NCBI RefSeq assembly: GCF_000813325.1
Contig: NZ_BBQE01000005.1
DNA from: Sulfurospirillum cavolei
GTDB taxonomy: Bacteria; Campylobacterota; Campylobacteria; Campylobacterales; Sulfurospirillaceae
Length of the DNA: 64,000 nt
Direction: 5' to 3' (one strand)
Shown: positions 25,339-34,939 of the stretch, in pieces
How the letters are laid out: each line of letters opens with the position of its first letter
Numbering within the stretch: the first letter of the stretch is position 1
Notes under the pieces: model-generated
Database searches by the model: none
What the model saw: only the letters and a program-made list of their open reading frames with translations
Told to the model about the DNA's origin: nothing
Made by a program: the position numbers and the translations under genes

Positions 25339-28215
25339 ATGCTCACAAAAAATATGAAAACGATTGTATTTTGGCTGATTAGCCTCCCGTTGTTTTACAC
25401 ACTGTGCGGTTTCGTGATCCTTCCGTGGTGGGTACGCACGCAACTTCCTTCACTCTTGCACGAAAAAGTCGGTATTTTTATCAACGTCGAGCACGTTCGC
25501 TTTAACCCTTTTACGTTTGAAGTCAATCTCGAGTCGTTGGCACTGTTAGACTCTAATGCCGCTAAAGCCATTAGCATCGGACATATCTATCTCAATTACG
25601 ATCCTTCGGCTCTGTTTAAAAAAGAGTTTTCGATCAAAGCGGTTCGTATCGACAATCCCGATATCGATCTAAGCCTCGATCAAGAAGGTTCGCTCAAACT
25701 TCTCAAACTTTTCCCTAACACGCAAACGCAAGAGAACAACGCATCCGAAACGTCGACCTCTCTTACTATGCCGCTCATCGTCAAACATGTGGAAATTCAC
25801 AATGCGCATACGCTTTTTCAAGACCCAAGAGGTGAGCATCCTTTCCACTTTGAAATCGGACCTATCTCCTATACGGCCGATAATTTGAGTTTCCATAAAG
25901 ACGATTTGAGCCTTCATGCGATCAAAGCCGTTTTACAAAATGAAGAAAAACTCTCCATCGCGAGCAGCCTTATCATTGAACCGCTTATTTTTTACGGAGA
26001 GCTTAACCTAACGAAGCTACCGCTTTCTACGCTTTGGGGATATACCTTAAGCACTCTTCCCGCACGGCTTTCCAAAGGCGATCTAACGCTTCGCATTCCT
26101 TTCTGGATCGATTTAAGTAAAAGCTCGCCTTCCGTGCTCATCGAAAAAGGCTCTTTACTGGTCGAAAATACCGAATTTACCGATGCAAATCAATCTGTGA
26201 TTCAAATCCCCTCACTCAAGTTAGACGGAATCGATTTTGATCTACAAGCTTCACATGTCAACATTGCGGAAGCATCTTTGACGCAACCGAATATTCGTTT
26301 GCAACTCGAAAAAGCGTATCGCGTCAATTTTGAAAGATTGTTTACGCCTGCTTCCAAAACACATCCAGCAAGCGAAAACACAGTAGCCTCGTCCTCTTCC
26401 GCTACGCCTTCGCCGTGGAGCTTTGCACTTCGTCGACTCTATGTCGATTCGGCTCGCGTACATGTCGTCGATCAAAACGTGAAATCTTCGCCTATCGATT
26501 GCGCTCCGCTTTCTTTAATCGTCGATAACATCACTAACGATACCAATCAAACGGTTGCATTCGATCTCAACGGCACGATCGATCAAGATGCTTCCTTGAA
26601 GCTCAAAGGCACGTTTCTTCCCGCTCGTTCCTCCTTGGATGTGCGTGTTGTTGCCGATACGCTCTCGTTAGAAAAAGTACAACCTTATCTTAAACCCTTT
26701 ACGACGGTACTGATCCAAGACGGTTACGTTTCGCTCGATACACTGCTTAAAGCCTCGTTTGATCGACAAACCAAGCTTGACGTTCAAGGCGATATTACGG
26801 TTTCAAAGTTTTCGCTTGCAGATCGTTTTAAAACGCCTTTGGTTGCGTGGGAGAGCTTGAATTTAAGCGCATTATCGTATACCTTAGACCATGAAGTATT
26901 GCGTATTCAAAAAATAGCACTTAACAAACCGTACGTGAATTTGGATATCAAAAAAGACCATAGCACGAATTTCGCCGACCTTCTTGTCGAACAAAAAGCC
27001 TCTCCTACAACGACACACCATCAAAAATCCGTCTCCAAAGAGAGTGCTTTAACACTTTTTTTAGGCAATATCTCTTTAAAAAGAGGAACGGCGCATTTTC
27101 AAGACGCTTCATTGCCGATCCCTTTTGCAACGTTTGCGGATAATCTCAACGGCTCACTCTCCACGCTCGATACGAAAAGTACGAAGCCTTCCACGTTAAA
27201 GATAGAAGGAAAGGTCGATAAATACGGCTATGCAAAAATTGATAGCACTTTATTGCCGTTTGACATCAAAAACCACGCCAATCTTAAAATTATTTTTAAA
27301 AATATCGCGATGCCCAAACTAACGCCGTATTCGGGTAAATTCGTCGGGTATGCGATTAAAGAGGGAAAACTTTCATTGGATTTGAACTATAAAATTAAAA
27401 AAGGACTTATGGAGGGTCAAAACAAAATCAATTTAGACTCTTTGGTCTTAGGTGAAAAGATCGAAAGCGAAGATGCCCTCAATCTACCGCTAGACTTAGC
27501 GATAGCTCTTTTAAAAGATTCGAAAGGACAAATCGATCTGGATCTTCCGGTCAGCGGAGACCTTAACGATCCGGAGTTTCGTTACGGAAGCGTCGTCTGG
27601 AAAGCACTCGGCAATCTCATCGGAGGCATCGTTACCTCCCCGTTTAAACTTTTAGGCTCTCTTTTGGGCATTGAAGCCGAAAATCTTCAAAGCATCGACT
27701 TCGCGGCGGGTGAAGCCGTACTGATTGCTTCGGAAGAAGAGAAAATGGCACAGTACCGACAAATTTTGGAAAAACGATCCGCCTTAAAGTTGCTTATTAC
27801 TCCTAGCTACAACGAAACACTCGATATGCAGGCTTTAAAAGAAAATAACATAACCGCACAAATCGAACAAAAGCTCTCTAAAAATAGCACGGAAGATGCT
27901 TATGCCCGAGCCGTGCAAAAACTCTTCATTCAAAAATACGGAGACGTTGCATACGGTACGCTGATGAAACAGTATAAGGAAGAACAACTCGATCCTCCCG
28001 CTATTAACGACCGCCTAATCGCTAAAATTGCCGAAACGGTCGTAATCGATCCAGCGGTCCTTCACACCCTTGCGCAAAAGCGCGCCGAGGCGATTGTTCA
28101 AAAGCTTACAAATTCCTACAACATCGCTCCCGAAAGACTTATTAAACAAGAGGCTCAAGCGGTAGACGCACAACGGGAATCATGGGTAGGCTGTGCCATT
28201 TCGATTAGCAATTAA
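25339..28215 (+). CDS. DUF748 domain protein (AsmA-like, giant envelope protein)
   Basis: Envelope protein of 958 residues. It has one N-terminal membrane segment (about 9-30), then repeats of beta-rich AsmA/TamB-like structure with the DUF748 pattern VGIFINVEHVRFNPFTFEV and IRIDNPDIDLSLDQEGSLKL. The C-terminal conserved part is GQIDLDLPVSGDLNDPEF followed by VTSPFKLLGSLLGIEAE. The protein is anchored in the inner membrane with a large periplasmic part. Relatives are suspected to help lipid transport or outer-membrane homeostasis. That role is inference; specific function is unknown. It is a single gene, convergent with bcp. Confidence 0.85.
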   Translation: MLTKNMKTIVFWLISLPLFYTLCGFVILPWWVRTQLPSLLHEKVGIFINVEHVRFNPFTFEVNLESLALLDSNAAKAISIGHIYLNYDPSALFKKEFSIKAVRIDNPDIDLSLDQEGSLKLLKLFPNTQTQENNASETSTSLTMPLIVKHVEIHNAHTLFQDPRGEHPFHFEIGPISYTADNLSFHKDDLSLHAIKAVLQNEEKLSIASSLIIEPLIFYGELNLTKLPLSTLWGYTLSTLPARLSKGDLTLRIPFWIDLSKSSPSVLIEKGSLLVENTEFTDANQSVIQIPSLKLDGIDFDLQASHVNIAEASLTQPNIRLQLEKAYRVNFERLFTPASKTHPASENTVASSSSATPSPWSFALRRLYVDSARVHVVDQNVKSSPIDCAPLSLIVDNITNDTNQTVAFDLNGTIDQDASLKLKGTFLPARSSLDVRVVADTLSLEKVQPYLKPFTTVLIQDGYVSLDTLLKASFDRQTKLDVQGDITVSKFSLADRFKTPLVAWESLNLSALSYTLDHEVLRIQKIALNKPYVNLDIKKDHSTNFADLLVEQKASPTTTHHQKSVSKESALTLFLGNISLKRGTAHFQDASLPIPFATFADNLNGSLSTLDTKSTKPSTLKIEGKVDKYGYAKIDSTLLPFDIKNHANLKIIFKNIAMPKLTPYSGKFVGYAIKEGKLSLDLNYKIKKGLMEGQNKINLDSLVLGEKIESEDALNLPLDLAIALLKDSKGQIDLDLPVSGDLNDPEFRYGSVVWKALGNLIGGIVTSPFKLLGSLLGIEAENLQSIDFAAGEAVLIASEEEKMAQYRQILEKRSALKLLITPSYNETLDMQALKENNITAQIEQKLSKNSTEDAYARAVQKLFIQKYGDVAYGTLMKQYKEEQLDPPAINDRLIAKIAETVVIDPAVLHTLAQKRAEAIVQKLTNSYNIAPERLIKQEAQAVDAQRESWVGCAISISN

Positions 28216-28217
28216 GA

Positions 28218-28238
28218 AGGCGCTTTATACGAGCGCCT
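28218..28238. terminator. Small hairpin between DUF748 gene and bcp
   Basis: AGGCGCT (28218-28224) pairs with AGCGCCT (28232-28238), loop 7 nt. It overlaps the last codons of bcp, and a weak T-rich stretch follows on the plus strand. It is plausible as a terminator for the plus-strand gene, but not strong. Confidence 0.45.
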
Positions 28239-28689
28239 CTAATACTTTTTTCACTTCACTTGCGTGATCTTTCACTTTGACGTTGGACCAAATCTGTGCG
28301 ATTTTTCCTTCGGGATCAATCAAAAACGTCGAACGCACGATTCCCATATACTCTTTACCGCAAAACTTTTTCAATTGCCATACGCCGTAGCGTTGTGCAA
28401 TCTGGGTGGTCGAATCGGACAAAAGCGTAATATCTAGTTTTTGCTTTGCGATAAACTTTTGATGCGACGCTGTGCTATCGGGGCTAACGCCCAAAACGAC
28501 CGCTCCTAGAGTATCAAATTGCGGCAAAGTTGCCGTAAAATCGCATGCTTCCGTTGTGCATCCGGGAGTGTTGTCTTTGGGATAAAAATAAAGAACAATC
28601 CACTTCCCCGCCAAATCGCGAAGCGAAATTTCAACGTCGTCTTGGTTGGGAAGCGTTAATTCGGGGGCATTATCGCCGATCTTAAGCAT
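28225..28689 (-). CDS. bcp: Thioredoxin-dependent peroxiredoxin Bcp
   Basis: Bcp/PrxQ-type peroxiredoxin, 154 residues, which reduces hydroperoxides using thioredoxin (trxA and trxB lie 8 kb away). The motif PGCTTEACDF gives peroxidatic C44 and resolving C49, and the fold markers VLYFYPKDNTPG and GVSPDS are present. ATG at 28689 has AAGGA 6 nt upstream; the in-frame TTG before it is rejected. The ribosome site directly follows a TTACATGT motif (28699-28706). Confidence 0.95.
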   Translation of the reverse strand: MLKIGDNAPELTLPNQDDVEISLRDLAGKWIVLYFYPKDNTPGCTTEACDFTATLPQFDTLGAVVLGVSPDSTASHQKFIAKQKLDITLLSDSTTQIAQRYGVWQLKKFCGKEYMGIVRSTFLIDPEGKIAQIWSNVKVKDHASEVKKVLEALV

Positions 28690-28805
28690 CAATCATCCTT
28701 ACATGTAGAATTTTTGTAGCATCTTAACATAGATTAGCACGATCTTCTTTAAGATTGCGGCATTGATTTTCACCCTAAAACTATCTTTAATTAAAGTTTA
28801 GCTAC

Positions 28806-28811
28806 TATAAT
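28806..28811 (+). promoter_or_regulatory. -10 box (TATAAT) of ilvE
   Basis: TATAAT lies 36 bp before the ilvE ATG. The ribosome site AAGG is 9 nt before ATG. No leader-peptide attenuator is seen in the gap 28690-28847. Confidence 0.5.
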
Positions 28812-28847
28812 TTCTCTTTACAAACGACTTCACGATAAGGCTAGACA

Positions 28848-29762
28848 ATGGATAAAGCACAATTTATTTGGATGGACGGCAAACTAGTTGCGTGGGATGA
28901 TGCAAAAGTACATATTTTAACCCATACGCTTCACTACGGTAACGGTGTTTTTGAGGGTACGCGTGCTTACATGACCAAAGAAGGTTTGGCCGTTTTCAAG
29001 CTTAAAGAACACACGAAACGCCTTTTAAACTCGGCAAAAATTACACGCATTAAGGCCAATTTTTCACAAGAAGAGTTAGAGCAGGCTCACCTTGAGCTTT
29101 TAAGAGCCAACCGCTTTACCGCCAACGTTTACATTCGTCCTCTGATTTATCTCGGATACGGCGTCATGGGACTCAATCATATCCAAGCACCCGTTAATAC
29201 GGCTATTGCGGCATGGCAATGGGGAAGCTACCTCGGCGACGAAGGATTGGAAAACGGCATTCGCGTTAAAATCTCTTCGTTTACCCGAAATCCTGCCAAA
29301 TCAATGATGGGCAAAGCCAAATCGGCTGCGAATTATCTCAATTCACAAATGGCAAAATACGAAGCTTTGGAAGCAGGTTACGAAGAAGCTCTTCTACTTG
29401 ACGACGAAGGATTTATCGCCGAAGGCAGCGGAGAGTGTTTTTTTATCGTTCGAAACGGCACGTTGATTACGCCTCCAAACGATACGTCTTTAGAGAGCAT
29501 TACGCAAGCAACCGTACTGGATTTGGCTAAAGAGGCGGGTATTCCTATCGAGCGTAGACGCATCACTCGCGATGAAGTGTATATTGCAGACGAAGCATTT
29601 TTTACGGGAACCGCCGCAGAAGTAACGCCGATTAAAGACGTTGATAATTACGTCATCGGTGATGGAAAACGTGGATCTATAACCCGTCAACTTCAAGAGG
29701 CTTATTTTGACGTCGTTTACGGACGCAATCCAAAATACAAGCACTTCTTGACATTTATTTAA
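28848..29762 (+). CDS. ilvE: Branched-chain amino acid aminotransferase
   Basis: Class IV PLP aminotransferase, 304 residues, last step of valine, leucine and isoleucine synthesis. Family markers are HYGNGVFEGTRAY, the PLP lysine (K158 in KAKSAANYLNSQ), EALLLDDEGFIAEGSGE and TGTAAEVTPI. It is first in the run ilvE-SPFH-hisIE. ilvE next to an SPFH membrane protein is also seen in Campylobacter, as I recall. Confidence 0.95.
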   Translation: MDKAQFIWMDGKLVAWDDAKVHILTHTLHYGNGVFEGTRAYMTKEGLAVFKLKEHTKRLLNSAKITRIKANFSQEELEQAHLELLRANRFTANVYIRPLIYLGYGVMGLNHIQAPVNTAIAAWQWGSYLGDEGLENGIRVKISSFTRNPAKSMMGKAKSAANYLNSQMAKYEALEAGYEEALLLDDEGFIAEGSGECFFIVRNGTLITPPNDTSLESITQATVLDLAKEAGIPIERRRITRDEVYIADEAFFTGTAAEVTPIKDVDNYVIGDGKRGSITRQLQEAYFDVVYGRNPKYKHFLTFI

Positions 29763-29779
29763 TTAACCAAAGGAACGAT

Positions 29780-30871
29780 ATGCCAGCAGATTTGAACGAC
29801 TATTTTAAGAAAAAAAATAACGGCGGCGGTTTTGGAGGCGGAGGCGACAACGACAATCGTACGCCTTTCAACGTCGAACCTCCCGATTTTATGAAAAACT
29901 TGGGAAAGAAAGCCGGACTGATTTACGTCATCATCGCGATCATCGTTATTTTTATTATCGCTAAACCGTTTGTGATTATTAATTCCGGTGAAATGGGAAT
30001 TAAAGCGACGACGGGTAAGTTTGAACCGATTCCGATGGAAGCGGGATTTCATCTTTTTCTTCCGTTTATTCAACAAGTTTTTATCGTTGACACGAAAGTA
30101 CGTATTATGAACTACTCTTCAACCGAAGATTTGGGCGAAGTGGTACAACGCGGTTCCGGTATTAAGCGTAATGCCGCTATTTCCGTTTTGGATGCTAGGG
30201 GTTTACCCGTTTCGATCGAACTGACCGTGCAATACAAACTCGAGCCTTCAACCGCACCGCAAACCATTGCAACATGGGGTATGTCATGGGAAGATAAGAT
30301 CATCAACCCCGTCGTTCGCGATGTGACGCGAAGTGTTGTCGGTAAATTTAACGCCGAGGAACTTCCGCAAAAACGCAATGAAATTGCCGTCAATATCGAA
30401 GAAGGTATTCGCAAAGCGATCGATGCCCAACCGGGTCAACCCGTTGAACTTTTAACGGTTCAACTCCGTGAAATCGTACTTCCGGCTAAAATTAAAGAAC
30501 AAATCGAACGCGTACAAGTTGCACGCCAAGAAGTCGAACGTACAAAATACGAAGTCGAACGCGCAAATCAAGAAGCTCTAAAACGTGCCGCCGAAGCGGA
30601 AGGTCAAGCCAAAGCTAGAGAAATTAACGCACAAGGTCAAGCCAATGCAATTAAGATCGAAGCGGATGCCGATGCTTATGCCAATAAAAAAATTAGCGAA
30701 AGCATCTCTGCTCCTTTGTTGAACCTCCGCCAAATCGAAGTTCAAGGCAAATTTAACGAAGCGTTAAAAGAAAACAAAGATGCGAAAATCTTCTTAACGC
30801 CGGGCGGCTCGGTTCCCAACATTTGGGTCGATACGAAAGATAGCCAAAAAGCCGTTAGCGTCGCCAAATGA
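29780..30871 (+). CDS. SPFH/Band 7 (prohibitin or HflK-like) membrane protein
   Basis: Membrane-anchored SPFH protein, 363 residues. A Gly/Asn-rich N-terminus (GGGFGGGGDNDN, residues 15-26) resembles HflK. One membrane segment lies near 46-66 (LIYVIIAIIVIFIIAKPFV). The SPFH domain is 65-265 and a long coiled coil follows (VARQEVERTKYEVERANQEA). HflK acts with HflC to guard FtsH; no hflC is adjacent, so this looks like the single prohibitin-like protein of this phylum. AAAGGA lies before ATG. It overlaps hisIE by 4 bp. Confidence 0.88.
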   Translation: MPADLNDYFKKKNNGGGFGGGGDNDNRTPFNVEPPDFMKNLGKKAGLIYVIIAIIVIFIIAKPFVIINSGEMGIKATTGKFEPIPMEAGFHLFLPFIQQVFIVDTKVRIMNYSSTEDLGEVVQRGSGIKRNAAISVLDARGLPVSIELTVQYKLEPSTAPQTIATWGMSWEDKIINPVVRDVTRSVVGKFNAEELPQKRNEIAVNIEEGIRKAIDAQPGQPVELLTVQLREIVLPAKIKEQIERVQVARQEVERTKYEVERANQEALKRAAEAEGQAKAREINAQGQANAIKIEADADAYANKKISESISAPLLNLRQIEVQGKFNEALKENKDAKIFLTPGGSVPNIWVDTKDSQKAVSVAK

Positions 30872-31551
30872 GTACCGAACTTTTAAAAACAATCGACTGG
30901 GGGAAATTTCCCCTTCTTCCGGTCATCGCTCAAGCGTATGATACGCAAGAAGTTCTGATGTTCGCATACATGAACGAGGAAGCGTTGAAACTGACGTTGG
31001 AGACGGGAATTGCGCACTATTTTTCGCGTAGTCGCCAAACACTATGGAAAAAAGGCGAGACGAGCGGGCATTTACAGTATGTCAAAGAAGCTTATCTAGA
31101 TTGCGATAACGATACTTTGCTCATCAAAGTCAAACAAGAAGGCGTCGCATGCCATACGGGACGTATGTCGTGCTTTTTTAATCGCGTCGATATCGACGAG
31201 GCACCTAAAGAACCTCAAAAAACTATCGAAGCATATTCGATCGCCGACACGCTCTATCACATTGTTCAAGAACGAAAACATGCCGATCCGAAAAGCTCTT
31301 ACGTCGCTTCACTGCTTCAAAAAGGCGATAATAGCATGTTAAAAAAAGTTGTTGAAGAAGCGGGCGAATTTTGTTTTGCATGTAAAGACGGTGAGCAAGA
31401 AGCTATCATTTACGAAGCGGCGGATTTGATGTTCCATACGATTGTAGCACTTGGAGCAAAAAATATTCACCCCGATCGTATTAAACAAGAGCTTAAGCGT
31501 CGATTCGGCTTAAGCGGCATCGAGGAAAAAAACAGTCGCAATGCTCATTGA
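30868..31551 (+). CDS. hisI: Bifunctional phosphoribosyl-AMP cyclohydrolase / phosphoribosyl-ATP pyrophosphatase
   Basis: HisIE fusion, 227 residues, steps 2 and 3 of histidine synthesis. The cyclohydrolase half (1-110) has EVLMFAYMNEEALKLT, SRSRQTLWKKGETSG, the zinc/Mg motif DCDNDTLLI and ACHTGRMSC. The pyrophosphatase half (about 122-215) has DTLYHIVQER and VVEEAGEFCFACKD, EAADLMFHTIV. Both halves look complete. No other his gene is near, so histidine genes are scattered in this genome. Confidence 0.96.
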   Translation: MSTELLKTIDWGKFPLLPVIAQAYDTQEVLMFAYMNEEALKLTLETGIAHYFSRSRQTLWKKGETSGHLQYVKEAYLDCDNDTLLIKVKQEGVACHTGRMSCFFNRVDIDEAPKEPQKTIEAYSIADTLYHIVQERKHADPKSSYVASLLQKGDNSMLKKVVEEAGEFCFACKDGEQEAIIYEAADLMFHTIVALGAKNIHPDRIKQELKRRFGLSGIEEKNSRNAH

Positions 31552-32077
31552 CGCGCTTAAAATTTCACTCTTAACCTATTTTAGAAATTTAGGTTTGTAT
31601 GATTATCTAGCGTTTGCATGGCTTATCGTGACGTTTTTAATGCTGATTGCGTTTGCGATTTTGATCGCCAAACGCTCTTCAGCGCTCTCCGTACTTATCA
31701 TTATTCTCTCTTTGATCTTTTTTGCAGCCTCGCCTTTTTTGATTCACTATAAACTCAATACGCTTTTGCGCCAAAACGTTACGGAAATCACGACGGTGAA
31801 AAAGCTCGTATTTTCCGATACCCTCATTGTCGAAGCTACCCTTCAAAACCTCTCTAAAAAACCCTTCAAACGTTGTTTGGTTCAAACAAGCGCAATCAAA
31901 CAAACTTCCGAAGGAGGAATTAAAGCTTGGATGACTCGATTAAAGCCTATCGCAAATCAGTCGATACTAGTTCAAGAGAGTCTTTCCCCGAATGAGTTGA
32001 CGAATATTCGCATTCTCTTTGATGATTTTACCTATCAAGGAGATGTCAACGCCACTTTAAAGGCGGAATGTTATTAA
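31541..32077 (+). CDS. DUF2393 membrane protein (first copy)
   Basis: Protein of the DUF2393 family, found mainly in Campylobacterota, 178 residues, function unknown. Two hydrophobic segments (about 22-43 and 48-68) precede an extracytoplasmic beta-rich domain (VEATLQNLSKKPFKRCLV, PNELTNIRILFDDF), which looks like a small Ig-like fold. It overlaps the hisIE end by 11 bp, so it is probably translated with it. The neighbour downstream is a paralogue with the same layout. Confidence 0.75.
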   Translation: MLIDALKISLLTYFRNLGLYDYLAFAWLIVTFLMLIAFAILIAKRSSALSVLIIILSLIFFAASPFLIHYKLNTLLRQNVTEITTVKKLVFSDTLIVEATLQNLSKKPFKRCLVQTSAIKQTSEGGIKAWMTRLKPIANQSILVQESLSPNELTNIRILFDDFTYQGDVNATLKAECY

Positions 32078-32086
32078 GGAGACCCA

Positions 32087-32629
32087 ATGACTTATTTTAC
32101 GATTTTACATTGGATTGCCGTTTCTATTATTGCCGTACTGTTTATACTTTTTTTGGTTTTGACAATCCAAAACCGTGACGAAAAATCTTCTTTAGCGGCA
32201 CCTATTTTAACCAATATTTTAGCGATGTCGATTTTAACCTTTTTCAGTATTTATGTTTTGGACAAATACACCAAATTGGCACAACTTGATAACGTGATTC
32301 AGAAAAAAATGCTCGTGAACGAATCGTTTGCCATCAGCGGTCAAATTCGCAATATCGGAAATTTTCAGATTGCACAATGCACTTTAGAAGTCAAAGTTTC
32401 CAATAACGCTATCGAAAAAACGGGAACCGATAGTGCTATTTTTGTGCCCAAATCGGCGTTAGATAGTTTATTTAAACGCAAAGACGATGATATCGGCGTC
32501 GAGACGACCAAAGAATTCGTCATTGCCGAAGATCTTCGCCCCGGAGAATTACGTAACTTTACGGTCTTTATGCGCTATCCGCCCTCTTTTAGCAAACCTT
32601 ATACGCGTTACGAACTTTTCTGCCACTAA
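32087..32629 (+). CDS. DUF2393 membrane protein (second copy)
   Basis: Paralogue of the preceding gene, 180 residues, starting 9 bp after it. It has two hydrophobic segments (about 7-25 and 38-58), then an extracytoplasmic domain with ISGQIRNIGNFQIAQCTLEV and RPGELRNFTVFMRYP. The shared pattern of a -RNIGN/-QNLSK strand and a PGELRNF/PNELTNI strand shows a tandem duplication. Its stop codon overlaps the stop of the convergent radical SAM gene. Function unknown. Confidence 0.75.
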   Translation: MTYFTILHWIAVSIIAVLFILFLVLTIQNRDEKSSLAAPILTNILAMSILTFFSIYVLDKYTKLAQLDNVIQKKMLVNESFAISGQIRNIGNFQIAQCTLEVKVSNNAIEKTGTDSAIFVPKSALDSLFKRKDDDIGVETTKEFVIAEDLRPGELRNFTVFMRYPPSFSKPYTRYELFCH

Positions 32630-33588
32630 TATAACCAGCCCTGATGGGCAAACGCTTGACGAATATTGAACATTTGTCGATGTTTATCGTAACACCAATC
32701 GGGTGCCAATAACGACGTATCGCCTATGCCGGCACTTACGCGCTGAATCATGACATGTGAGGGAAGAAGCTCTACCGCTTTGACGAGCGTATCAATATAT
32801 ACCTCTTCCGTGATCGGCGTAAACGTCCCTTTATTTAAATCATGCGCAAGAGCCGTTTTTTTGACGACATAGAGCGGGTGAAACTTGAACGATTGTACAT
32901 CAAGACTAAGCGCAAATTTAACGCTTTCAAGCATCATTTCCTGTGTCTCTTGCGGTAATCCAAAAATCATATGCGTGCAGACGTTCAATCCGTACCGACG
33001 CGTCAACTTAATACTGGAAGCAATATTGGCGCTATCATGCCCGCGATTGATACGTTGCAACGTTGTATCAAAAGACGATTGCACGCCGTACTCTACCCAA
33101 ATTTCATGTGTCTGCGCCAGCTCAGCCAAATATTCTAAAATGTCCGGTGAAATGCTATCGGTACGCGTACCGATACTCAAACCGATAACGTCTTCAAAAC
33201 CGAGTGCCTTCGTATACAACGCCTTTAGCGTCTCTAAAGGAGCATACGTATTGGTAAACGATTGAAAATAGACGATAAATTTTTTTGCTCCGAACTTTTT
33301 ACGTAAGCTATTTTGAGTTTTTTTAAATTGTGTTTCAAGCTGTAAAAGCTGAAAGTCTAAATAAGGGTTATGGGAAGTATTCGGTTGCAAAAAAAAGCGC
33401 TTCGGCCGCTCTTTGCTATGCCCTAAGTTGGGGCTAAAGGACTCGTTTTCGCAAAAAATACATCCGCCTTTAGCCACACTTCCGTCAATATTCGGACATG
33501 TAAATCCAAAAATAGAGATCGGCACTTTATAAACGTTGACATTAAATTTTTCTCTAAAATACCGCCCCGCGGTTAAAATAGCACGCAT
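32626..33588 (-). CDS. Radical SAM protein, YhcC/TIGR01212 family
   Basis: Radical SAM enzyme of 320 residues, reaction unknown. The N-terminal cluster motif is GFTCPNIDG followed by GGCIFC, i.e. the long-spaced Cys-x-CxxC of the YhcC family. Later family segments are VYFQSFTNTYAPLE, IGLSIGTRTDSI, WVEYGVQSSFDTTL, INRGHD and THMIFGLPQET. Its start overlaps the purF stop by one base (TAATG), so translation is coupled to purF. An ACATGTAA motif at 33496 codes the Thr-Cys of the first cluster cysteine. Confidence 0.88.
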   Translation of the reverse strand: MRAILTAGRYFREKFNVNVYKVPISIFGFTCPNIDGSVAKGGCIFCENESFSPNLGHSKERPKRFFLQPNTSHNPYLDFQLLQLETQFKKTQNSLRKKFGAKKFIVYFQSFTNTYAPLETLKALYTKALGFEDVIGLSIGTRTDSISPDILEYLAELAQTHEIWVEYGVQSSFDTTLQRINRGHDSANIASSIKLTRRYGLNVCTHMIFGLPQETQEMMLESVKFALSLDVQSFKFHPLYVVKKTALAHDLNKGTFTPITEEVYIDTLVKAVELLPSHVMIQRVSAGIGDTSLLAPDWCYDKHRQMFNIRQAFAHQGWLY

Positions 33589-34925
33589 TATTTAATAAAA
33601 TAGTTTCCATCAAAACTCACGAGCGAATAGTTCATATCGTTTCCGATGCTCTCTTTAAGGGCTTCGATACTTAAAAAAGCTAACGAATCGGCTCCGATAT
33701 ACTCGCGTACTTCTTCCACGTTTTTATTAGCACTGATCAGCTCTTTGTAACTTGGAGTATCGATACCGTAAAGACAAGGATGCTCGATCGTAGGAGAAGC
33801 GATGCGCATGTGAACTTCCGCCGCACCGGCACGCTTGAGCATTTTTACAATCTGCCGCGACGTCGTTCCCCGAACGATACTGTCGTCAATGACGACGATT
33901 TTTTTACCTTCTAGAATTTTATGAATCGGAGAGAGTTTAAGTTTAACTTTTAAATCGCGTACCGCTTGCGTAGGCTCGATAAACGTTCTACCGACATAGT
34001 GGTTACGTACGATTGCCATTTCAAAAGGGATACCGCTTTGTTGAGCGTAGCCTAATGCCGCACTCACGCCGCTGTCTGGAACGGGAATCACGAAATCCGC
34101 TTTTACGGGTGATAGGTCCGCCAATTTCATTCCCATTCGTTTACGCGCCGCATAAACGTTTTTACCTTCGATCACGCTATCGGGACGAGCGAAATAGATA
34201 AATTCAAAGGCACAAATATGCGGATCGGGTTCAAAAAGTTGAATGCTTTCAAACGCTTCTTGTCCGTGTCGAAAAATAACCATTTCCCCCGGTCTGACGT
34301 CTCGAATAAATTCGGCATCAACCAAATCAAGCGCACATGTTTCGCTAGCAACAATGTATCCACCCTCTTTGAGTTTTCCGATCGAAAGCGGTCTAACTCC
34401 GTAACGATCACGGATTGCAAACATTTTGGAACGACTTTGAATCAAAAGACAATACGCACCCTTAATGACGTTTAATGCTTCGACAATACGGTCTTTAAGT
34501 TTATCCTGCTGAGAACGTGCGATCAAATGAATGATATTTTCGGTATCCATCGAAGATTGGAAAATAGCACCTTGTTCAATGAGGCGACTGCGAACTTCGT
34601 GCTTATTGATCAAATTTCCGTTATGCACGATCGAAATATCGCCGAGTTTATAACTTGCCGCAACCGGTTGCGCATCTTTAACCGAATCGCTTCCCGCGGT
34701 TGAATAACGGTTATGACCGATTGCCATATCGCCGTCTAAAAAAGTGAGTTTTGTTTCGTTAAAAACTTCGGTAACAAGTCCGTTATCTTTAATCGTACGG
34801 ATTCTTTTTCCGTCACTTGAACTGATTCCTGTTGCCTCTTGACCTCTATGTTGCATCGCAAATAACGCATAATACGCTATTTTGGAAGCATGTTTCACAT
34901 CAAATACACCGACAATTGCACACAT
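33588..34925 (-). CDS. purF: Amidophosphoribosyltransferase
   Basis: PurF, 445 residues, first committed step of purine synthesis. The N-terminal glutaminase nucleophile is C2 (MCAIVGVFD) with no propeptide left, and GHNRYSTAG and VHNGNL follow. The PRPP loop is VVIDDSIVRGTTS, and ASPTIEHPCLYGIDTPSYKE is typical of the clostridial/Bacillus-like class, which often carries a 4Fe-4S cluster. It lies 14 bp after dapB. Confidence 0.97.
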   Translation of the reverse strand: MCAIVGVFDVKHASKIAYYALFAMQHRGQEATGISSSDGKRIRTIKDNGLVTEVFNETKLTFLDGDMAIGHNRYSTAGSDSVKDAQPVAASYKLGDISIVHNGNLINKHEVRSRLIEQGAIFQSSMDTENIIHLIARSQQDKLKDRIVEALNVIKGAYCLLIQSRSKMFAIRDRYGVRPLSIGKLKEGGYIVASETCALDLVDAEFIRDVRPGEMVIFRHGQEAFESIQLFEPDPHICAFEFIYFARPDSVIEGKNVYAARKRMGMKLADLSPVKADFVIPVPDSGVSAALGYAQQSGIPFEMAIVRNHYVGRTFIEPTQAVRDLKVKLKLSPIHKILEGKKIVVIDDSIVRGTTSRQIVKMLKRAGAAEVHMRIASPTIEHPCLYGIDTPSYKELISANKNVEEVREYIGADSLAFLSIEALKESIGNDMNYSLVSFDGNYFIK

Positions 34926-34939
34926 ACGCTTCTACCTTT

